Assembly (NCBI GenBank): GCA_013822725.1
Contig: PNKX01000009.1
Span: 124,001 to 188,000 of the forward strand
Reading direction: 5' to 3'
Origin: Pirellula sp.
Lineage (GTDB): Bacteria; Planctomycetota; Planctomycetia; Pirellulales; Lacipirellulaceae
Length of the DNA stretch: 64,000 bases
Within the stretch, counting starts at the first letter, position 1, and the number at the start of each line of letters is the position of its first letter. Both the position numbers and the translations under genes were made by a program. Below, one piece after another: positions 27,311 to 36,198 of this stretch. The notes under the pieces are model-generated. The model was given only the letters and a program-made list of their open reading frames with translations. It was not told where the DNA came from and ran no database searches.

Positions 27311-29028
27311 ATTTGCATACGCTCATTGATTCCCTGATCAGCGACACGCTCCAGAAGAGCCTTCCCCTCTTCGGCCCGGAGTTGGTGCTTTGCGCGACGA
27401 TCGTCGTGCTGCTACTCGCGCGGGTGCTGCCGCTGTTCGACCGGATCCCGCCGGTCGTGATCGCGTTCATCGGCGCCGTCACGGCGTTGATCGCCGCCGT
27501 GCCGCAACAAGGGTTGGCCTCCTTTGCCGAAATTGAATCGCAGGAACTCTTCACCGGTATGCTTGTCTACGACGGCATGACCGCCTATTTCAAACTCTTC
27601 TTGATGGCGTTCGCCGTGCTGTTCGTCATCCTCTCGCAGCTGACAGGGATCGCCGACCGCGACGACGGCCAGGACTATTTTTCGCTCGTTTTCGGCGCCA
27701 CGATCGGCATGTGCATTATGGTTTCGTCGAACCATTTGCTCACGATGTTCCTCGGCGTCGAAATGGCGAGCGTGCCGTCGTACGTCCTCGCCGGCATCGT
27801 CAAAGGCCGTCGCCGCAGCAGCGAAGCGGCTCTTAAGTACGCCGTCTACGGCGCCGGCGCCGCGGGGGTAATGCTCTACGGCACGAGCCTGTTGGCGGGC
27901 CTGCTCGGCTCGGCCCACTTCCCGACGATGGCCCAACGGCTGGTCGAATTCGACCTGCCGACGCGGATCGCTGATCGCGAACTCACGGTGATGGTCCTCG
28001 CCCTCGCCGGGTTGATGGTCGGCGTCGGCCTGGCGTTCAAGCTCTCTGCCGTACCGTTTCACTTCTGGTGTCCCGACGTCTTCGAAGGCGCCTCGGCTGA
28101 AGTCGCCGGGTTCCTCTCGGTCGCCTCCAAGGCCGCCGCCCTCGCCTTGCTCGTGCGGGTCGCCATCGGCATGACCTACGAGCCGCCGACGAGCGACAAG
28201 CTTGGCTCGCCGCCGCCCGACGTGGCTGTGATCCAACCCGCGGACGTTCACGCGCCGATCTTGCTCGTCGCTCAACAGCAAGCAGCAGGCGACGATTCGG
28301 CTGCCGTCGCCACGACGAAAGAGGGCCCGCTCGATCCGGTTCGCAGCTTCGTCGTCACGCTGATCGGCGTCGTGTCGATCGTCACCTGCACCTTCGGTAA
28401 CTTGGCCGCTTATGGGCAGCGCAACATCAAGCGGATGCTCGCCTACTCGACGATCGCCCACGCCGGGTTCATGATGATGCCGGTCGCCGCCGCGGTGGCG
28501 CTCGTCGGCATGGGCAAGACCGCCGCCGCCTCCGAAGCGATCGCCGCGCTCATGCTTTACGCCACGATCTACCTCTTCATGAACCTCGGCGCCTTCGCCA
28601 TCATCGCGTTCATGCGGAACTCGATGCAGAGTGAGGAGATCAAGGACTACTCCGGCCTCATCGGCCGCAGCCCGCTGATCGCCGTCGCCTTCACGACGAT
28701 CCTGTTCAGCCTCGTCGGCCTGCCGCCGCTCGCCGGGTTCTGGCCGAAGCTGCGGGTGCTGCAGTCGCTCTTCGAAGCGAACAGCCCGCTGCTGATGTTC
28801 GTCATGGTCGTCGCCGCCGCCAATACGGCCCTGTCGCTCGTTTACTATCTTCGCGTCGCCAAGACGATGTGCATCGACCGCGAGGCCGACGGCACGCGGC
28901 CCGTCACGCTCGGCTTCTTCCAGACGGCGTTCGTGCTGGCGATGGCGTTGCCGGTGGTGTTGTACGGTCTCGATCCTGAGCGGATCGCCCGCTGGACTCA
29001 GCAAGCGGCCTCCGGCCTGTTCCAATAA
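27307..29028 (+). CDS. nuoN: NADH-quinone oxidoreductase subunit N
   Basis: 573 residues from GTG at 27307 (GTGA overlap with the nuoM stop). NuoN is the antiporter-like subunit next to NuoK. It shows FLGVEMASVPSYVLAGI, FKLSAVPFHFWCPDVFEGASAEVAGFLSVASKAAALALLVR and NIKRMLAYSTIAHAGFMMMP. A hydrophilic insert (about residues 297-345) lies between TM segments. It is the last nuo gene. A small helical protein gene follows 20 bases later and may belong to the transcript. Confidence 0.96.
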   Translation: MNLHTLIDSLISDTLQKSLPLFGPELVLCATIVVLLLARVLPLFDRIPPVVIAFIGAVTALIAAVPQQGLASFAEIESQELFTGMLVYDGMTAYFKLFLMAFAVLFVILSQLTGIADRDDGQDYFSLVFGATIGMCIMVSSNHLLTMFLGVEMASVPSYVLAGIVKGRRRSSEAALKYAVYGAGAAGVMLYGTSLLAGLLGSAHFPTMAQRLVEFDLPTRIADRELTVMVLALAGLMVGVGLAFKLSAVPFHFWCPDVFEGASAEVAGFLSVASKAAALALLVRVAIGMTYEPPTSDKLGSPPPDVAVIQPADVHAPILLVAQQQAAGDDSAAVATTKEGPLDPVRSFVVTLIGVVSIVTCTFGNLAAYGQRNIKRMLAYSTIAHAGFMMMPVAAAVALVGMGKTAAASEAIAALMLYATIYLFMNLGAFAIIAFMRNSMQSEEIKDYSGLIGRSPLIAVAFTTILFSLVGLPPLAGFWPKLRVLQSLFEANSPLLMFVMVVAAANTALSLVYYLRVAKTMCIDREADGTRPVTLGFFQTAFVLAMALPVVLYGLDPERIARWTQQAASGLFQ

Positions 29029-29048
29029 TCCGTGAGCCCGCGCGACGC

Positions 29049-29486
29049 ATGAAAGCCGACGTCATCCACTGGCTGAACCGCCTCCTCGCGATCCATTGCC
29101 GATCGTTTCCGCAGTACATGCGCTGGGCACGGCCGCATGTCCCCGCTGTCCGCGGGCAGGAGATCGAAGCGCTGGAGGCGATCTCGCTCGACCAGGATAT
29201 CATGTCGGAACGGATCAGCCGCATGGTCGTCGACGCCGACGCCCTGCCCCGCACTGGCGAATTCCCGATGGAGTTCACCGACCTCCATGATCTCGACATC
29301 GACTATGTGATCCTGACGGCCGTGCGCTACCAGGAACAAGACGTCGCGGCGATCGAAACGCTGGTCGAACGCCTCCAAACCGCCCCCGCCGCTCGCGCCC
29401 TCGCCGAAGAATCGCTCGGCATGGCCAAGGGCCATCTCGATACCCTGCGCGAACAGGCCCAGTCGATCGCCGCCCTCAAAGCGTAG
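29049..29486 (+). CDS. Conserved helical protein, possibly ferritin-like, function unknown
   Basis: 145 residues, predicted all-helical with no signal peptide or membrane segment. Four likely helices (about 1-30, 36-62, 82-110 and 113-143) and scattered His and Glu (ALEAISLDQDIMSERI, EESLGMAKGHLDTL) recall four-helix ferritin-like folds. I cannot show a metal site, so the function is left open. It begins 20 bases after nuoN and ends at a strong hairpin, so it is probably the last gene of the nuo transcript. Confidence 0.7.
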   Translation: MKADVIHWLNRLLAIHCRSFPQYMRWARPHVPAVRGQEIEALEAISLDQDIMSERISRMVVDADALPRTGEFPMEFTDLHDLDIDYVILTAVRYQEQDVAAIETLVERLQTAPAARALAEESLGMAKGHLDTLREQAQSIAALKA

Positions 29487-29504
29487 TCGCCCCGCCTTCC
29501 CTTA

Positions 29505-29528
29505 GCCCCCGGTTCTTTAAACCGGGGG
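29505..29528. terminator. CCCCCGGTT/AACCGGGGG hairpin after the nuo operon
   Basis: A strong 9-bp stem with a short loop lies 18 bases after the last gene of the nuo run. It has no T tract. Near-identical hairpins follow tatD (30492) and the M42 peptidase (33043), so this looks like a reused gene-end signal or a REP-type element. Confidence 0.6.
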
Positions 29529-29535
29529 GTGTGCG

Positions 29536-29677
29536 ACGAATAGCACGCGGATTTACACGGATTGAGCGGATTGACGCGGATCATTCAAATGAATCCGTAA
29601 CGTCGCATCCTCGCTGTTACCACCTTCTTCATCCGCGACCGTCCGCCAAATCCGCGTTCATCCGCGTCCCATTCTTC
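29536..29677. repeat. Long hairpin, CGCGGAT type
   Basis: The left arm reads ACGCGGATTTACACGGATTG then AGCGGATTGACGCGGATCA. The right arm is the complement (CCGCCAAATCCGCGTTCATCCGCGTCC). Arms repeat GCGGATT about every 10 bases around a spacer of about 60 bases. Close relatives lie at 40457 and 42265. Confidence 0.8.
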
Positions 29678-29705
29678 GCATTCGCCTTCCCCATTCTCCC
29701 GCCCC

Positions 29706-30491
29706 ATGCAACTCTTCGATACCCACGCCCACCTCGACCAAGAGGACTTCGACGCCACGCGCGACGCCGTCGTCGAGCGGGCCCGCGCTGCCGGCGTTGA
29801 GACGATCATCGCCGTCGGCACGACGCTTGCCGCCAGTCGCAAGTGCGTGGACCTCGCCGCCCAATATCCAGGTCACGTCTACGCCGCCGTCGGCCTCCAG
29901 CCAAACTACGTCGTCGAGTGCGGCCCCGACGATTGGAGCGAGATCGAACGCTTGGCCAAGTCTCCCGGCGTCGTCGCTATCGGCGAAACGGGCCTCGACC
30001 GCCACTGGGATTTCACGCCGTTCGAGCTGCAGCAGGACTACTTCGATCGCCAGATGGCGCTCGCCGGCCGACTCGACCTGCCGTTCATCGTCCACATGCG
30101 CGACTGCGACGCCGACATTATGGAGGCGCTTCGCGCCGAGCATCGCCGCCGCGGCCCGCTGCGGGGGATCATGCACTCCTTCACCGGCGACGCCGCGATG
30201 GCAGCGGAGTGCATGGCGTTGGGACTGCACATCAGCTTCGCCGGGATGGTCACGTACAAGAAATCGCAGCCGCTGCGCGACTGCGCCGCGACGATCCCCG
30301 CCGACCGCCTGCTGATTGAGACCGACTGCCCCTATCTCTCGCCCGAACCAGTCCGCGGCAAGCGTCCGAACGAACCAGCTTACGTCGCCCATACGGCGAC
30401 GTGCCTGGCGATCACGCGCCGCGTCTCGCCGCAAGAACTCGCCCGCCAAACGGCGGCCAACGCCCGCGCCCTCTTCCGCATCACCCCTTAA
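29706..30491 (+). CDS. tatD: TatD family metal-dependent hydrolase
   Basis: 261 residues. TatD proteins are metal-dependent DNases with a TIM barrel. The metal ligands are visible: DTHAHLD at residues 5-11, the Glu in AIGETGLDRHWD, the His in FIVHMRDCD, the His in IMHSFTGD and the Asp in LIETDCPYLSPEPVRGKRNEP-like C-terminal segment. It is preceded by a repeat and followed by a hairpin terminator, so it is probably monocistronic. Confidence 0.95.
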   Translation: MQLFDTHAHLDQEDFDATRDAVVERARAAGVETIIAVGTTLAASRKCVDLAAQYPGHVYAAVGLQPNYVVECGPDDWSEIERLAKSPGVVAIGETGLDRHWDFTPFELQQDYFDRQMALAGRLDLPFIVHMRDCDADIMEALRAEHRRRGPLRGIMHSFTGDAAMAAECMALGLHISFAGMVTYKKSQPLRDCAATIPADRLLIETDCPYLSPEPVRGKRPNEPAYVAHTATCLAITRRVSPQELARQTAANARALFRITP

Positions 30492-30514
30492 CCCCCGGTT
30501 CTTCAAACCGGGGG
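30492..30514. terminator. CCCCCGGTT hairpin after tatD
   Basis: The stem CCCCCGGTT/AACCGGGGG overlaps the end of tatD by no more than a base or two and lies between convergent genes. Same stem as at 29505 and similar to 33043. No T tract. Confidence 0.6.
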
Positions 30515-30525
30515 CGCACAGCGCC

Positions 30526-30984
30526 TCAACGCGGCTCCAACCAAGGCGCGTCTGTCCCCACCGGCGTCCCCGATCGCCCACTCGCATTCGGCAAGATATA
30601 CCGATCGACGCCCGGGCCGATGTTGTTGCCATGGCAATCGCACGGCTGGCAAAGCTGCGGCGGGCTGTTGTACCACTCGCACCAGTAGAGCTCGCCGCAG
30701 CCGCTGCAACCGCAGAGACGATCGACGAGGCCCGGTCGGCAACCGCTCTTGCCGCTGCCGCAAGCGTCGGCGCAGCCAGTCGTCTCGCACGGCGATCCGC
30801 ACGCGGCGGAGTCGTCCGTGCAGTGCGTGCAACCCTGCTCGCAAGAGCAGTCGTACCGCATACCGGCCAGCGGCGAGCCCTGCGGCCGAGCGCAATCGTC
30901 CGCGCAGTTCATGGCCGTCCGGCAGCCGCTGACCGCCAGACACAGCATGGCCAGCCCCGCGGCGACGCGAGTTTGAATCGACAT
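30526..30984 (-). CDS. Cysteine-rich lipoprotein, function unknown
   Basis: 152 residues. The N-terminus MSIQTRVAAGLAMLCLAVSGC is a lipoprotein signal peptide with Cys21 as the lipidated residue. The mature part (about residues 21-120) holds 19 Cys in irregular C-x2-C, C-x3-C and C-x1-C spacings, then a Pro/Gly-rich end. No known domain is recognised. It probably forms a disulfide- or metal-stabilised surface protein. It is transcribed alone, convergent with tatD. Confidence 0.75.
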   Translation of the reverse strand: MSIQTRVAAGLAMLCLAVSGCRTAMNCADDCARPQGSPLAGMRYDCSCEQGCTHCTDDSAACGSPCETTGCADACGSGKSGCRPGLVDRLCGCSGCGELYWCEWYNSPPQLCQPCDCHGNNIGPGVDRYILPNASGRSGTPVGTDAPWLEPR

Positions 30985-31138
30985 CCTCAGATTCCCCCTT
31001 CATGGCCCTGCGAATGGACCGCAGGCTCCTCGTGGGGTATCGACGGGGCGGTTAGCGAAAGTCCAGAAAATCGTTAGAATCGCTACTGCTTACCGCGGGA
31101 GAGCTGGCGCCAAGCAGTTTGGTCGCCCGATTGTTTTT

Positions 31139-31270
31139 TGACAGGATCACAGGCTTGCGCGGATTGACTGGATAAGAGGAATGCCTATCGAGTTGAGACG
31201 GGTAGTACAGCAAGCATCCTCTGCAATCAATCCTGTCGATCCGTGAGATCCTGTGATCCTGTCCAGTCCT
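31139..31270. repeat. Long hairpin, ACAGGATCACAGG type
   Basis: The left arm GACAGGATCACAGGCTTGCG and GCGGATTGACTGGAT pair with the right arm ATCAATCCTGTCGATCCGTG and AGATCCTGTGATCCTGTC. The spacer is about 60 bases. A second copy is at 35864-35990. The right arm overlaps the first possible start of the next gene. Confidence 0.8.
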
Positions 31271-31324
31271 TCAACAAAGCAACCACCTCATTCCGTGACG
31301 CACCCTCCAGCATTCCTTGGCGCG

Positions 31325-31720
31325 ATGAACCACATCGCCTTGCCGACCGCCGATCCGGAGCGCGGCGCGAAGTTCTATTGCGACGTGTTGGGGTTCGTCA
31401 GCACGCCGCGTCCCGCGTTCTCGTTCCGCGGCGCATGGCTGCTCCATCGCGCGGTCGGCGTGATGATCCATCTGATCCACGACGCGAACTTCCAACCGAA
31501 TCTGACGGCGCCGATCAACTCGCGCACGAACCACTTGGCGATCCACGTCGACGACTACGACGCTGCCGTCGCCCAGCTGGCGACGCATGGTGTGGAGTTC
31601 GTCGAGCATGTGCTTCCCACTTACGGCTATCGGCAGGTCTTCTTCCGCGATCCCGACGGCAACGTGATCGAGCTCGGCGAGTGGCCCGCGCCGGCGGAGA
31701 TGTTTCCGAATCAAGAGTAA
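31325..31720 (+). CDS. VOC (glyoxalase/bleomycin-resistance) family protein
   Basis: 131 residues from ATG at 31325. A further in-frame ATG at 31253 lies in the preceding repeat and is less likely. The fold has two beta-alpha-beta-beta-beta units: MNHIALPTADPERGAKFYCDVLGF and NHLAIHVDDYDAAVAQLATHGVEF, followed by GYRQVFFRDPDGNVIELGEW. Metal-ligand positions (His in NHIAL, His in NHLAI, Glu in VIELG) are present. Substrate unknown; glyoxalase I, fosfomycin resistance and dioxygenase members all share this pattern. Confidence 0.85.
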   Translation: MNHIALPTADPERGAKFYCDVLGFVSTPRPAFSFRGAWLLHRAVGVMIHLIHDANFQPNLTAPINSRTNHLAIHVDDYDAAVAQLATHGVEFVEHVLPTYGYRQVFFRDPDGNVIELGEWPAPAEMFPNQE

Positions 31721-31728
31721 ATGCGTTT

Positions 31729-31893
31729 TAACCACGAAACAGACGAAAGGAAATCGAAGACAGCCCACGAATGACGCGAATGGGCGCGAATGAAGGACAT
31801 AAATTCATCGTATTTTATTCGCGTTTATCCGCGTGATTCGCGGGTTCATCTCCTTGTATTCGTTTTTCGTACTTTTCGTCTGTTTCGTGGTTA
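31729..31893. repeat. Nested long hairpin, AACCACGAAACAGACGAAA type
   Basis: The outer arms AACCACGAAACAGACGAAA and TTTTCGTCTGTTTCGTGGTT are near-perfect complements. Inside is a second palindrome with CGAATGACGCGAATGGGCG and ATTCGCGTTTATCCGCGTG. It lies between the VOC gene and the M42 peptidase gene. Confidence 0.8.
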
Positions 31894-31938
31894 ATCTCCC
31901 TGTATTCCAAATCCAAAATCAAACCTCATAGCTCAAGG

Positions 31939-33015
31939 ATGACCGCCATCATGGAAGCCTCGGCCAAGAAGTTCTTTCAGCAAGTCCTCGAAACCCCGAG
32001 CCCCTCCGGCTACGAGGAACCGGTGCAGCGGATCGTCCGCGAGTACGCCGGCAAGTTCGCTGACGAGGTGAAGACCGATCTCCACGGCAACGTCATCGTC
32101 GCCGTGAATCCCGGCGCGCCGATCCGACTGATGTTCGCCGGGCACTCCGATCAGATCGGCCTCTTAGTCACCTACATCAACGACAACGGGTTTATCTACA
32201 CCGGCACGATCGGCGGCTGGGATCCGCAGCAGCTGATCGGCCAGCGGATGACGATCTACACCGCCGACGGGCCGGTCCCCGCCGTGATTTCCAGGAAGCC
32301 GATTCACTTGCTCGACGAAGAAGAGCGGAAGCAGGTGGTGAAGCTGAAGGATATGTGGCTCGACATCGGCGCCAAGTCGCGCGAAGAAGCGGCGTCGATC
32401 GTGCGAATCGGCGACCCCGTGACGCTCGAGCTCGGCTACCAGGAGATGCGCAACGGTCTCTGCAACTCGCCCGGCATGGATGACAAGACCGGCATGTGGG
32501 TTTGCATCGAAGCGGCCCGCCGCGCGAAGGCTAAGAAGAAGCTCAACGTCTCGGTCTACGCCGTGGCGACGGTGCAGGAGGAGATCGGCCTTCGCGGCGC
32601 TCACACGAGCGCCTTCGGCGTCGACCCGCAGGTCGGCATCGCGGTCGATGTCACGTTCTCGACCGACTGCCCGACGATCGACAAGAATCAAGAAGGGGAC
32701 ATCAAACTCGGCGGCGGCCCGGTCCTCCATCGCGGGCCGAACATGAACCCGGTCGTCTTCGAACGACTACGAAAGACCGCCGAGAAGGCCGACATCCCCT
32801 GCCAATGGAACGCCCAGGGTCGCGCGACTGGCACCGACGCGAACGCGATTCAGCTCGCCCGCGCCGGCGTCGCCGCGGGTTTAGTGAGCATCCCAAATCG
32901 CTACATGCACAGTGCAGTGGAGATGGTCTCGCTGCACGACCTCGATCGTGCAGCCGATCTGCTGGCCGAGTTCGCCTGCAGCCTGGAGAAGGACGCCAAT
33001 TTCACGCCGATGTAA
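31939..33015 (+). CDS. M42 family metallopeptidase
   Basis: 358 residues. M42 enzymes are cytosolic dinuclear-metal aminopeptidases that form large tetrahedral assemblies. TPSPSGYEEPVQRIVREY is the N-terminus. FAGHSDQIG holds the first metal-ligand His-x-Asp. SPGMDDKTGMWVCIEA, VATVQEEIGLRGAH (catalytic Glu-Glu) and AVDVTFSTDCP (Asp) follow. GVAAGLVSIPNRYMHSAVEMVSLHDLD has the last His ligand. It is alone, with a hairpin after its stop. Confidence 0.95.
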   Translation: MTAIMEASAKKFFQQVLETPSPSGYEEPVQRIVREYAGKFADEVKTDLHGNVIVAVNPGAPIRLMFAGHSDQIGLLVTYINDNGFIYTGTIGGWDPQQLIGQRMTIYTADGPVPAVISRKPIHLLDEEERKQVVKLKDMWLDIGAKSREEAASIVRIGDPVTLELGYQEMRNGLCNSPGMDDKTGMWVCIEAARRAKAKKKLNVSVYAVATVQEEIGLRGAHTSAFGVDPQVGIAVDVTFSTDCPTIDKNQEGDIKLGGGPVLHRGPNMNPVVFERLRKTAEKADIPCQWNAQGRATGTDANAIQLARAGVAAGLVSIPNRYMHSAVEMVSLHDLDRAADLLAEFACSLEKDANFTPM

Positions 33016-33042
33016 GTTGGTGGAGAGGCGGTGGCAGGATTG

Positions 33043-33065
33043 GCCCCCGGTCAGTGACCGGGGGC
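33043..33065. terminator. GCCCCCGGTC/GACCGGGGGC hairpin
   Basis: A 10-bp perfect stem with a 3-base loop lies between convergent genes (M42 peptidase and rsgA), followed on the plus strand by TAATTATTA. It could serve both. Similar stems are at 29505 and 30492. Confidence 0.65.
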
Positions 33066-33071
33066 TAATTA

Positions 33072-34199
33072 TTACTCGTCGTCGAGCATTGCCAGATAGC
33101 TCTCGTAACGGCGGGCGTCGATGAAGCCGTCGGCCACGGCGTCCTTCACGGCGCAGGGCTCTTCGTGATTGTGCGAGCAATTGGGGTAGCGGCAGCGGCT
33201 GACGTAGGGGCGGAGATCACGGAAGAAGCCGGCGACTTCTTGCGGGATGACGTCCCAGAGTTGGAACTGCCGGATGCCGGGAGTGTCAAAGACGAACCCG
33301 CCGGCTGCCAGCGGAATCAGTTCCGCGGTGGTCGTCGTGTGGCGCCCCTTCTCGTTCTCGGTGCTAACGGTGCGGACGCGCAGCTGTAGGCCCGGCTCGA
33401 CGGCGTTGAGGAGGCTCGACTTGCCGACGCCGCTCTGCCCCGCGAAGGCCGACTGGCGGTCTTTTAGCAGTCGGCGCAAGTAGTCGATGTTCCAGCCGCG
33501 CTCGGCGGAGACGAGCAGCACGCGGTAGCCGAGTTGGCTGTAGACGCCGATCAATGGCTGCAGGTCAGCAGCGTCGACGAGGTCGGCCTTGTTGATGCAG
33601 ATGATCGGCTCGATCCCGTTCTTGTCGGCCATCACGAGGTAGCGATCGACCAGGTGGGGCTTGAGCTTCGGCTCGGCGGCGCTGACGACGACAATCACTT
33701 GGTCGACGTTCGTCACGAGCACATGCTGCCGGCCGCGGCTGGCGCGGCTGAGGATGCCGTGGCGGGGTTCGACGCGCTCGATGATCCCCTCGTCGGCGCG
33801 CTCGGGGCGCACCCAGACGCGGTCGCCGGCGGCGACGACGTGGCGCTGATCGGTCGCGAGCGTCTTCAAAATGCGCCGCGTCGCACAGCGGCGCAGGACG
33901 CCGTCGTCGAGCTGCACCATGCTATGCAAGCCTTGCACGCGCAGCACGCGGCCGATGCGGCAGATTTCGGGATCGATCGAAAGCTGGATGCTCGTGCCGG
34001 AATCGTCCTCGACCATTTCCGCGCCGGCGATCACCCGCTTACGCGTGAGCGCTCCCTTGCCGCTGACGCTCTCGTGCTGATGGACGTCGGCCAGATCGTC
34101 CCCGCTCGGGTCGACGCCGCGCGACCAGTTCTTGTCACGAGCGCGAACGTTCCGGTTCTTGCGGAAGTCAGCGCGAACTTGGCGTTTTTTTTTGGCCAT
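33072..34199 (-). CDS. rsgA: Ribosome small-subunit biogenesis GTPase RsgA
   Basis: 375 residues. RsgA checks the maturing 30S decoding centre. It is a circularly permuted GTPase, so the G4 motif NKAD (203-206) comes before the P-loop GQSGVGKS (254-261) and G3 DTPG (305-308). An OB-fold lies at about 80-160. The C-terminal zinc site has Cys336, Cys341, His343 and Cys349 ([14 protein letters not shown]). The N-terminus is a basic extension of about 60 residues not found in the short enterobacterial form. The FHA gene lies upstream on the same strand, 18 bases away. Confidence 0.96.
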   Translation of the reverse strand: MAKKKRQVRADFRKNRNVRARDKNWSRGVDPSGDDLADVHQHESVSGKGALTRKRVIAGAEMVEDDSGTSIQLSIDPEICRIGRVLRVQGLHSMVQLDDGVLRRCATRRILKTLATDQRHVVAAGDRVWVRPERADEGIIERVEPRHGILSRASRGRQHVLVTNVDQVIVVVSAAEPKLKPHLVDRYLVMADKNGIEPIICINKADLVDAADLQPLIGVYSQLGYRVLLVSAERGWNIDYLRRLLKDRQSAFAGQSGVGKSSLLNAVEPGLQLRVRTVSTENEKGRHTTTTAELIPLAAGGFVFDTPGIRQFQLWDVIPQEVAGFFRDLRPYVSRCRYPNCSHNHEEPCAVKDAVADGFIDARRYESYLAMLDDE

Positions 34200-34217
34200 G
34201 GGGAGCCGTCGGGCCGC

Positions 34218-34706
34218 TTAAACGGGCCGATCGGGCAGTTCGATCTGCCCGGCTCCGTCGTCGAGGACGTCGTAGCGTTTGGCGCCATGATCGTTCCGCT
34301 TGTCGCGCGGCGCGGGCATGTTCTTCGGCACGGATTGCAATCCGGCGCGAGAGAGCAGCGATTCACGCATGATCTCGTTCGGCAGATCGTCGGCCGGCGG
34401 CGGCCCCACGGCGCCGAGATCGGAGGGCGAATACATCAGCTCGTACTTATGCTTGGCGACGCAAACCTCGTCGCCCGGATCGATCCGCTTCTCTTGGACC
34501 TTGATCCCGTTGATCTTCACCCCGTTGCGACTCTTCATGTCGCGGATGAACCAGTAGCCGCCGTTGATAAACAGCTGGCAGTGGTGGGCGGAAACATTGG
34601 CGAAGCGGAGCACGATATCGCAGCTCTCGCGACGGCCAATGAGTAGTTGTTTCTTCAGGAGCGGAATGGGATCACCGCCCCCTTGGGGGATTAGTTCGCC
34701 GTACAT
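34218..34706 (-). CDS. FHA domain protein
   Basis: 162 residues from MYGELIPQGGGDPIPLLKK. FHA domains bind phosphothreonine peptides. LLIGRRESCDIVLRFANVSAHHCQLFINGGYWFIRDMKSRNGVKING contains the conserved GR, S-x2-H and N-G residues. The C-terminal 60 residues are a charged, probably disordered tail. It lies directly upstream of rsgA on the same strand and may be co-transcribed. No kinase gene is nearby. Confidence 0.9.
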   Translation of the reverse strand: MYGELIPQGGGDPIPLLKKQLLIGRRESCDIVLRFANVSAHHCQLFINGGYWFIRDMKSRNGVKINGIKVQEKRIDPGDEVCVAKHKYELMYSPSDLGAVGPPPADDLPNEIMRESLLSRAGLQSVPKNMPAPRDKRNDHGAKRYDVLDDGAGQIELPDRPV

Positions 34707-34874
34707 AGTGGTTGATGTCTCGCGGTAAGCCTGTTTAGCCCCAACGATGATTGAGTTAGGATGTAACCCCACGCCTCAAAGTTTGGGACGCCCTGCTCGA
34801 CCCGCCGAACCCCCACGCTCGACATTGCCGGTGCGCCCTTCCTGGCCTCTGTTTAATGTAAACTAACTACCCAA

Positions 34875-35843
34875 GTGCCGTCAACAAAACCCCTTACGTC
34901 GACGCCGATCGTCCCTTCCTGGCGGGAGGCGGGGCTGCCGTTCTATTCGTACAACCACTTCCTGCGGCAGAGGTTTGGGGGACGGGTCCAAAAAGTGAGC
35001 CTCGACGCCGGGTTCACCTGCCCGAATGTCGATGGAACGGTCGCCAAAGGGGGCTGCACCTTCTGCGACAACCGGAGCTTCAGCCCCAGCCGGCGGCTGC
35101 CTCGGGCGGGGGTGTGGGGGCAAATCGACCAAAGTATCGTCAGGATGCGGAACCGCTACGCCGGGTGCGACAAATTTCTCGCCTATTTCCAACCGGCGAC
35201 GAACACCTACGCCCCCGTCGAGCGACTCCGCCCGCTGTACGAGGAAGCCCTCACCCACCCGCAAGTCGTCGGCATGGCGATCGGCACCCGCAGCGACTGC
35301 GTGCCGGAGGACGTCCTTGATCTGCTGCAGGAGATCGCCGGCCGAGCGTACCTAGCGGTCGAGTACGGGATGCAGACGATGCATGACCGGTCGCTGGAGT
35401 GGATGAACCGCGGACACGATCACCAGTCGTTCCTCGACGCGGTCGAGCGGAGTCGCGGCCGTGGGTTCGAAATCTGCGCCCACGTGATGCTCGGCCTGCC
35501 GGGCGAGTCGCACGACGACATGCTGGCGACGGCCCGCGAACTGGCTCGCGTCAACATCGACGCGGTGAAGATCCACAATCTCTACTGCGTGAAGAACACG
35601 CGACTGGCCGACCAAGTGGCCGCCGGCGAAGTAACCCTGATGGGTCAGGATGACTACGTGCAAACGGTGGTCGACTTCCTGGAACTGCTGCCCCCGACGA
35701 TGGTCATCGAGCGAATCAGCGGCGACGCGCCGCCCGACTTTTTCATCGGCCCCGACTGGTGCCTCGACAAGCCGGCGGTGAAGCGGGCGATTGAGGCGGA
35801 GTTTTCGCGACGCGGGTCTTATCAGGGGCGGCTGTACGCTTAG
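34875..35843 (+). CDS. Radical SAM protein, YhcC/YtqA (TIGR01212) family
   Basis: 322 residues from GTG at 34875. The 4Fe-4S site of this family is seen in FTCPNVDGTVAKGGCTFCDN, with Cys at the family spacing. FLAYFQPATNTYAPVE, GTRSDCVPEDVLDLL, VEYGMQTMHDRSLEWMNRGH and HVMLGLPGE follow in the expected order. The biochemical role of the family is poorly defined; a link to tRNA or queuosine-type chemistry has been proposed for relatives but is not shown here. It is monocistronic, followed by a repeat. Confidence 0.92.
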   Translation: MPSTKPLTSTPIVPSWREAGLPFYSYNHFLRQRFGGRVQKVSLDAGFTCPNVDGTVAKGGCTFCDNRSFSPSRRLPRAGVWGQIDQSIVRMRNRYAGCDKFLAYFQPATNTYAPVERLRPLYEEALTHPQVVGMAIGTRSDCVPEDVLDLLQEIAGRAYLAVEYGMQTMHDRSLEWMNRGHDHQSFLDAVERSRGRGFEICAHVMLGLPGESHDDMLATARELARVNIDAVKIHNLYCVKNTRLADQVAAGEVTLMGQDDYVQTVVDFLELLPPTMVIERISGDAPPDFFIGPDWCLDKPAVKRAIEAEFSRRGSYQGRLYA

Positions 35844-35863
35844 GCGGAGTCGATTGTTTTTTT

Positions 35864-35990
35864 GACAGGATCACAGGATTGCGCGGATTGACTGGATGGG
35901 GAACTGCCGGCTTGATCTCGGCAGCCAATTCGCATTCGTTTCATCTGTATTTAATCCTGTCGATCCGCGAAATCCTGTGATCCTGTCCAG
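35864..35990. repeat. Long hairpin, ACAGGATCACAGG type (copy 2)
   Basis: GACAGGATCACAGGATTGCG with GCGGATTGACTGGAT on the left, and AATCCTGTCGATCCGCG with AAATCCTGTGATCCTGTC on the right, are long complements. The design equals 31139-31270. Confidence 0.8.
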
Positions 35991-36019
35991 TCTTTTCAAT
36001 GGATGTTGCTTGCTGAAAA

Positions 36020-36198
36020 TTGTCGCAATTAGATTTTTGGCGACACAATTCTGCCGTCGTTAAGTCGTGGCGAGACTTGAGTTTCAGGCGAAACTCGTCG
36101 CGAGTCGTGTCGCTTTTGTCGCGACAAATCGGGCGACAAATGTCTGTCATGTGTGCCAACTCTGCCATGTCTGCCAAGCGTTGTTGGCGGACATGGGC
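36020..36198. repeat. GTCGCGACA tract and CCATGTCTGCCAA hairpin upstream of the retron
   Basis: A stretch rich in TCGCGAC/GTCGCGA words (36040-36140) ends with ATCGGGCGACA. It is followed by a hairpin GCCATGTCTGCCAA (36164-36177) and TTGGCGGACATGGGC (36184-36198). The same order (ATCGGGCGACA, then the CCATGTCTGCCAA hairpin) recurs at about 50000-50135, upstream of the ABC-3C locus. Confidence 0.7.

Noticed and set aside
27412..29025. A 537-residue minus-strand open frame opposite nuoN
   Set aside because: It is a product of the GC-rich codon pattern of nuoN on the plus strand; its translation is Arg/His/Asp-rich low complexity with no family features.
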